Position numbers and translations under genes: made by a program. Of a stretch of DNA of 64,000 nucleotides, positions 60,936 to 64,000 are shown piece by piece (within the stretch, counting starts at the first letter, position 1; each line of letters opens with the position of its first letter). Origin of the DNA: Tubiluchus corallicola. Its lineage: Eukaryota; Priapulida; Priapulimorpha; Priapulimorphida; Tubiluchidae. The notes beneath the pieces are model-generated. The model had not been told where the DNA came from, ran no database searches, and was given only the letters and a program-made list of their open reading frames with translations. The stretch covers positions 199,001 through 263,000 of the forward strand of contig JAQGDQ010000134.1 in NCBI GenBank assembly GCA_030141605.1, read 5' to 3'.

Positions 60936-63603
60936 ATGGCGGGCAAAACAAACATTTCTGTTACTGGCTTAATAACCAGTCCAGGTTTTCAAAGAGCTAA
61001 AACATTAACTCAGGTACAAAAGATGAATGAAAAATTAGTGTATTAGTATGGTTATGCAGTAGAGCCCTAAGCAGGCCTAGGCACTGCAAACTGAAAATGA
61101 AGTGTTATAATAGTAGCTGCTGATGAAGTTTTTTATTTTTTATTTTCAGCAAATTCTTGAGCAGCAACATGAAGAAGATGATTTTTCCAGTTTAGTGCAG
61201 ATGAATGCTTTGCTGGAGTGGGAATGGCGATTGACACTTAAAGAGAAAACTCTTGTATGAATTTTACGATCTGTCACCTATTAATGAAACATTTTCTTCT
61301 CTTCAATAATTAAACTAAGTGTTTAAACTGTCATTATTACTAAATAATTGCTTATCTATTGTCGCTATGAACTGTTAATTCTCTTACTGAAAAAATATCA
61401 TATGCTGTAAATTTTGGGGTGAAGAAACTTTACATAAGATTACAACAATAGACTGAATTGGCTAATAATTAAGAGGCATGTTGTCAAAATTATTTATGGT
61501 TTAGCAGAAGTTAAAAATGCTGCTTGTTAAAAGTTTTTTTGTACATTATATTTCTTACATCCATTTCATAAACAACCAATTATATATATAAGTGTTAGTG
61601 TGCAACAGAAATGTTGGATTTTTCTAATAAAAAATTAATAACTTATTACATAGTTGGTTGTTTATGAAATGGATATTGTTCTTGTTATAAAGAATCTAAA
61701 AACTATTTCTTATATCTGGTTGATGACAACCGTAATTTATATTTTTCTAATTTTTAAAAGCTTTCACTCTTAAAGCGATGTCAATTCTAAAGAGATTTAG
61801 GAAGCTTTCGTTATTGAGAAAAATTCTTGAGTACAGCTAGAACTGAATTCGTCAAAATACTTTAATTGCACAGGAGCTAGATGATGATCTATGGTCATAT
61901 CAGCAACAAGACAAGCCCATAGTCTGTATTAATGAGGAACTAGTAGATCCAGATGTTTTAGTGAAAATAGCAAGTGAAAATTATGGAATCATTAGCGAAT
62001 TTAGTGAAGAATGCTATGCAAAGATGGGAGAAGAAGAAAGAAAGCAGTTGCTGCAAGCTACAGGTCACAGTTTTGTATTCATGAATTTTCGAAAGAAGAA
62101 AGAAAAAGAACGTAATCCCTGTCACATTGTAATAGAGGTAAATTGACAATGTTCAACAATGCTACATAACAATATCTTATACCTTATACAATATAGAGTA
62201 CCTATATTGACAGCAACACATGATAATCTTTAACTATAATGGTAAATGATACTGCACAAATTTATGTGATACCACCATCTGCTATTAGCCTAATTGCAGC
62301 ATACACAAGGAAAAACAAAAACTATATTGATAGCTGCCCTTTCAGTTATTTTCAGATTTGCTTCCAAAAACTTGTGAGAATTTTAAAGCTCTTTGTATTG
62401 GTGATAAGACAATTGACGGACACAGAATTGCCTATAAAGGCACGCAAATTCATCGAGTTGTCCCAAATGGTTGGATTCAAGGTGGAGGTTAGTTACATAA
62501 CTAATTTATAAGTCTAAAATAACCTACAATGTACGTTTTATCATGTTACTTTGTTGCTGCACCAAGCAGGACTGCATTATGACTATTTGCTTAATTGTTG
62601 CATTGTCTTTCATCATAAGTATTTTCTGCCATTGCCCATTGAACAGCAATGGTGTACGGCAATTTACATAAATGAATCATGATATTAATTTGCTGTGTTT
62701 CACACAAACTATACTAGTACCAATTTATTTGTAATCTTGTCTTTTTAGATATACTAGGGAGCAATGGTGACAATGGATACAGCATCTACGGAAAAGAATT
62801 TGATGGTATAGTTTCTCTATTGCACTCTGTTGTGTGGAGTACTGTGGTCTTGCAAATAATGATGGCAGAATTCTTTTATTCTATTTTATTAATCACAGAG
62901 CTACTTGTCTTACACGAATAACTGGGCGTGGATTAAAACACAAAAAGCTAGAAAACATTTTCAATAATGCATTTTTCAACTTTCATCCATACTAAAGCTA
63001 TAGAAAAATTGTGTTTATGCAATGTTCCTGAATATCAAGTGTATAAAGTGGAATTGCCCATTGTTTCACATCATAATTAACTCAGTACACTTTTACATAT
63101 TCTCATGGTGCATGCTTAACTGGTAACTGGATGGGTTACAAAGAAATTGTTTTTGGGGTGTTCGTTTGTCATTCTACCTGCAACTGTTTTCCTCATTGAA
63201 GGAGGATGTCGCCGAGACACCTCTGCTGTTTCAGTGCTTCATCTTAGCGGATTATTCTTCATAATAAGCTAGATACTGGTCTCCCCACAATCAGCTACAT
63301 TGAGTAGGCTGCATCCTAACTGTTCAGTCGTAACTTACACACAAAACTCAAGCGACTTTATTCTATGAAATTTAAAACTTGCCAACGTTACATTAATAGC
63401 CAAAATAGTTACGCTGCACAGTTTAGTATTCAAATATTTATATTTGTTTTTACCATTTTTACATTAGACGAAAACTATATCATCAAGCATAACAAATGTG
63501 GAATTGTTGGAATGGCAAATAAGGGCCCGCACACAAATGCATCACAGTTTTACATTACTCTGAAAGAAATACCTTGGATGGACTGCAAGTATGTCGCATT
63601 TGG
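60936..63603 (+). CDS. PPIL6: PPIL6-like cyclophilin, 5' part (runs off the window)
   Basis: Exons 60936-61013, 61150-61254, 61874-62137, 62346-62487, 62749-62805 and 63468-63603 are in consistent phase and give about 260 residues; the last one or two exons lie beyond 64000. The N-terminal PPIL6-specific region (QRAKTLTQ, LLEWEWRLTLKEKTLELDDD, LWSYQQQDKPIVCINEELVD) precedes the cyclophilin domain: IELFSDLLPKTCENFKALC, IHRVVPNGWIQGGD, GDNGYSIYGKEFDDEN, KCGIVGMANKGPHTNASQFY and WMDCKYVAFG. Relative to cyclophilin A, the catalytic Arg and Gln are kept, but Phe60/Met61 are Gly/Trp (NGWIQGG, as in PPIL6) and His126 is Tyr. Prolyl-isomerase activity may be low. The gene is divergent from the DUF21 gene. 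Confidence 0.92.
61559..61674. repeat. inverted repeat in PPIL6 intron 2
   Basis: A perfect inverted repeat of about 21 bp (core CCATTTCATAAACAACCA, 61561-61578, with its complement at 61655-61672) is separated by an AT-rich spacer of about 74 bp. It may be a tiny foldback MITE or a transcript hairpin. Confidence 0.75.
63185..63330 (+). repeat. SINE tail copy in PPIL6 intron 5
   Basis: CAACTGTTTTCCTCATTGA, GACACCTCTGCTGTTTCAGT and CATCTTAGCGGATTATTC line up with the SINE in LRR intron 3 (23075-23190). The 5S-like head is missing. Confidence 0.6.
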
Positions 63604-64000
63604 GTAAGTATTACCGTTTACATCAACTACATGGAGTGCAACTACTGTTATACATCTTCTAACAGTTTACAGTCTAGCTTCGTTATCTCGCCCCTCGTTT
63701 TGCCGCCAAACTCGTCTCTCGCCATAGAAAGTACCAGGACGGATTTCCTGCTTTGATATTTACCTCGTTAAGTCGCCACCCTCGCTTCTCGCCCTCGCCA
63801 CGACATGCTAGGATGAGTGCTTATGTAAACTATATTCGTTATGTCACCAAACAGACAAACTCAGAGGTGAATCGATCAATACATATACCGCGTGTCGATC
63901 AATATAACCGCGGTATGTAGACAATGCTGCTGTACTCGATAAACAGACATAATTAATCTAGTGTGTGTCTCACCAGGATTAGATTAGGAGTGCTGTGGTT
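63604..64000. other. PPIL6 intron at the window end
   Basis: It follows the donor GTAAGT after exon 6. It holds a CTCGC-rich stretch (about 63680-63810, TCTCGCC repeated) unlike the AT-rich surroundings, but no recognised exon. The remaining PPIL6 exon(s) are outside the window. Confidence 0.5.

Noticed and set aside
62341-62352. PPIL6 exon 4 starting after the nearer acceptor TTATTTTCAG at 62355
   Set aside because: That choice gives the wrong phase. The upstream TTTCAG (exon from 62346) joins in phase 0 and restores ELFSDLLPKTC.
1-64000. CRISPR arrays, prokaryotic operons, integrated virus
   Set aside because: Spliced genes and SINE/LINE/MITE content are eukaryotic. No regularly spaced repeats and no viral structural or replication genes were seen.

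Overview
This is a gene-dense, intron-rich, AT-rich piece of animal nuclear DNA. Genes have short phase-consistent exons with GT-AG introns, and the introns hold tRNA- and 5S-rRNA-derived SINEs, non-LTR retrotransposon ends and hAT/pogo-type MITEs. The genes (NPAT, PEX7, PPIL6, an HPGD-like dehydrogenase, LRR-FN3 receptors) point to a metazoan. Amino-acid divergence from the vertebrate families is large, so an invertebrate is likely; the sequence does not let me name the phylum. Exon models were built by eye from splice signals, reading phase and family recognition.

Layout. (1) 311-6450, minus: a 7-coding-exon short-chain dehydrogenase like 15-hydroxyprostaglandin dehydrogenase, with two 5' non-coding exons. 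Its catalytic Tyr is replaced by Phe, and two introns carry hAT-type MITEs with clean 8-bp target duplications. (2) 7935-25024, plus: a head-to-tail duplication of 8-9 kb, each copy holding one 4-exon gene for a type I membrane protein (signal peptide, LRRNT, about 20 LRRs in one exon, LRRCT, FN3, TM, short tail). (3) 25589-41142, minus: an 11-exon NPAT (p220) gene of about 2264 codons, with LisH domain, many S/T-P-x-K sites and the conserved C-terminal DVDKFL motif. Its first intron holds a 0.54-kb duplication with a genomic fragment of the neighbouring PEX7 gene at the junction. (4) 41562-48265, plus: complete 7-exon PEX7 (323 aa). (5) 51211-60678, minus: a DUF21/CBS-pair membrane protein (CNNM/Mam3 superfamily) with two possible terminal exons. 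(6) 60936 to past the window, plus: PPIL6-like cyclophilin, at least its first six exons.

Organisation. NPAT/PEX7 (419 bp apart) and the DUF21 gene/PPIL6 (257 bp apart) are head-to-head pairs that probably share bidirectional promoters; LRR copy 2/NPAT and PEX7/DUF21 are convergent. The genes do not form one pathway: they are a linked set of a lipid-mediator-type dehydrogenase, surface receptors, a histone-transcription coactivator, a peroxisomal import receptor, a putative metal transporter and a cyclophilin. I found no viral, CRISPR or operon-like system. The most notable items are the Tyr-to-Phe dehydrogenase, the tandem LRR-FN3 receptors with a re-made start codon, the PEX7 exon fragment inside the NPAT intron, and the MITE next to a splice acceptor.
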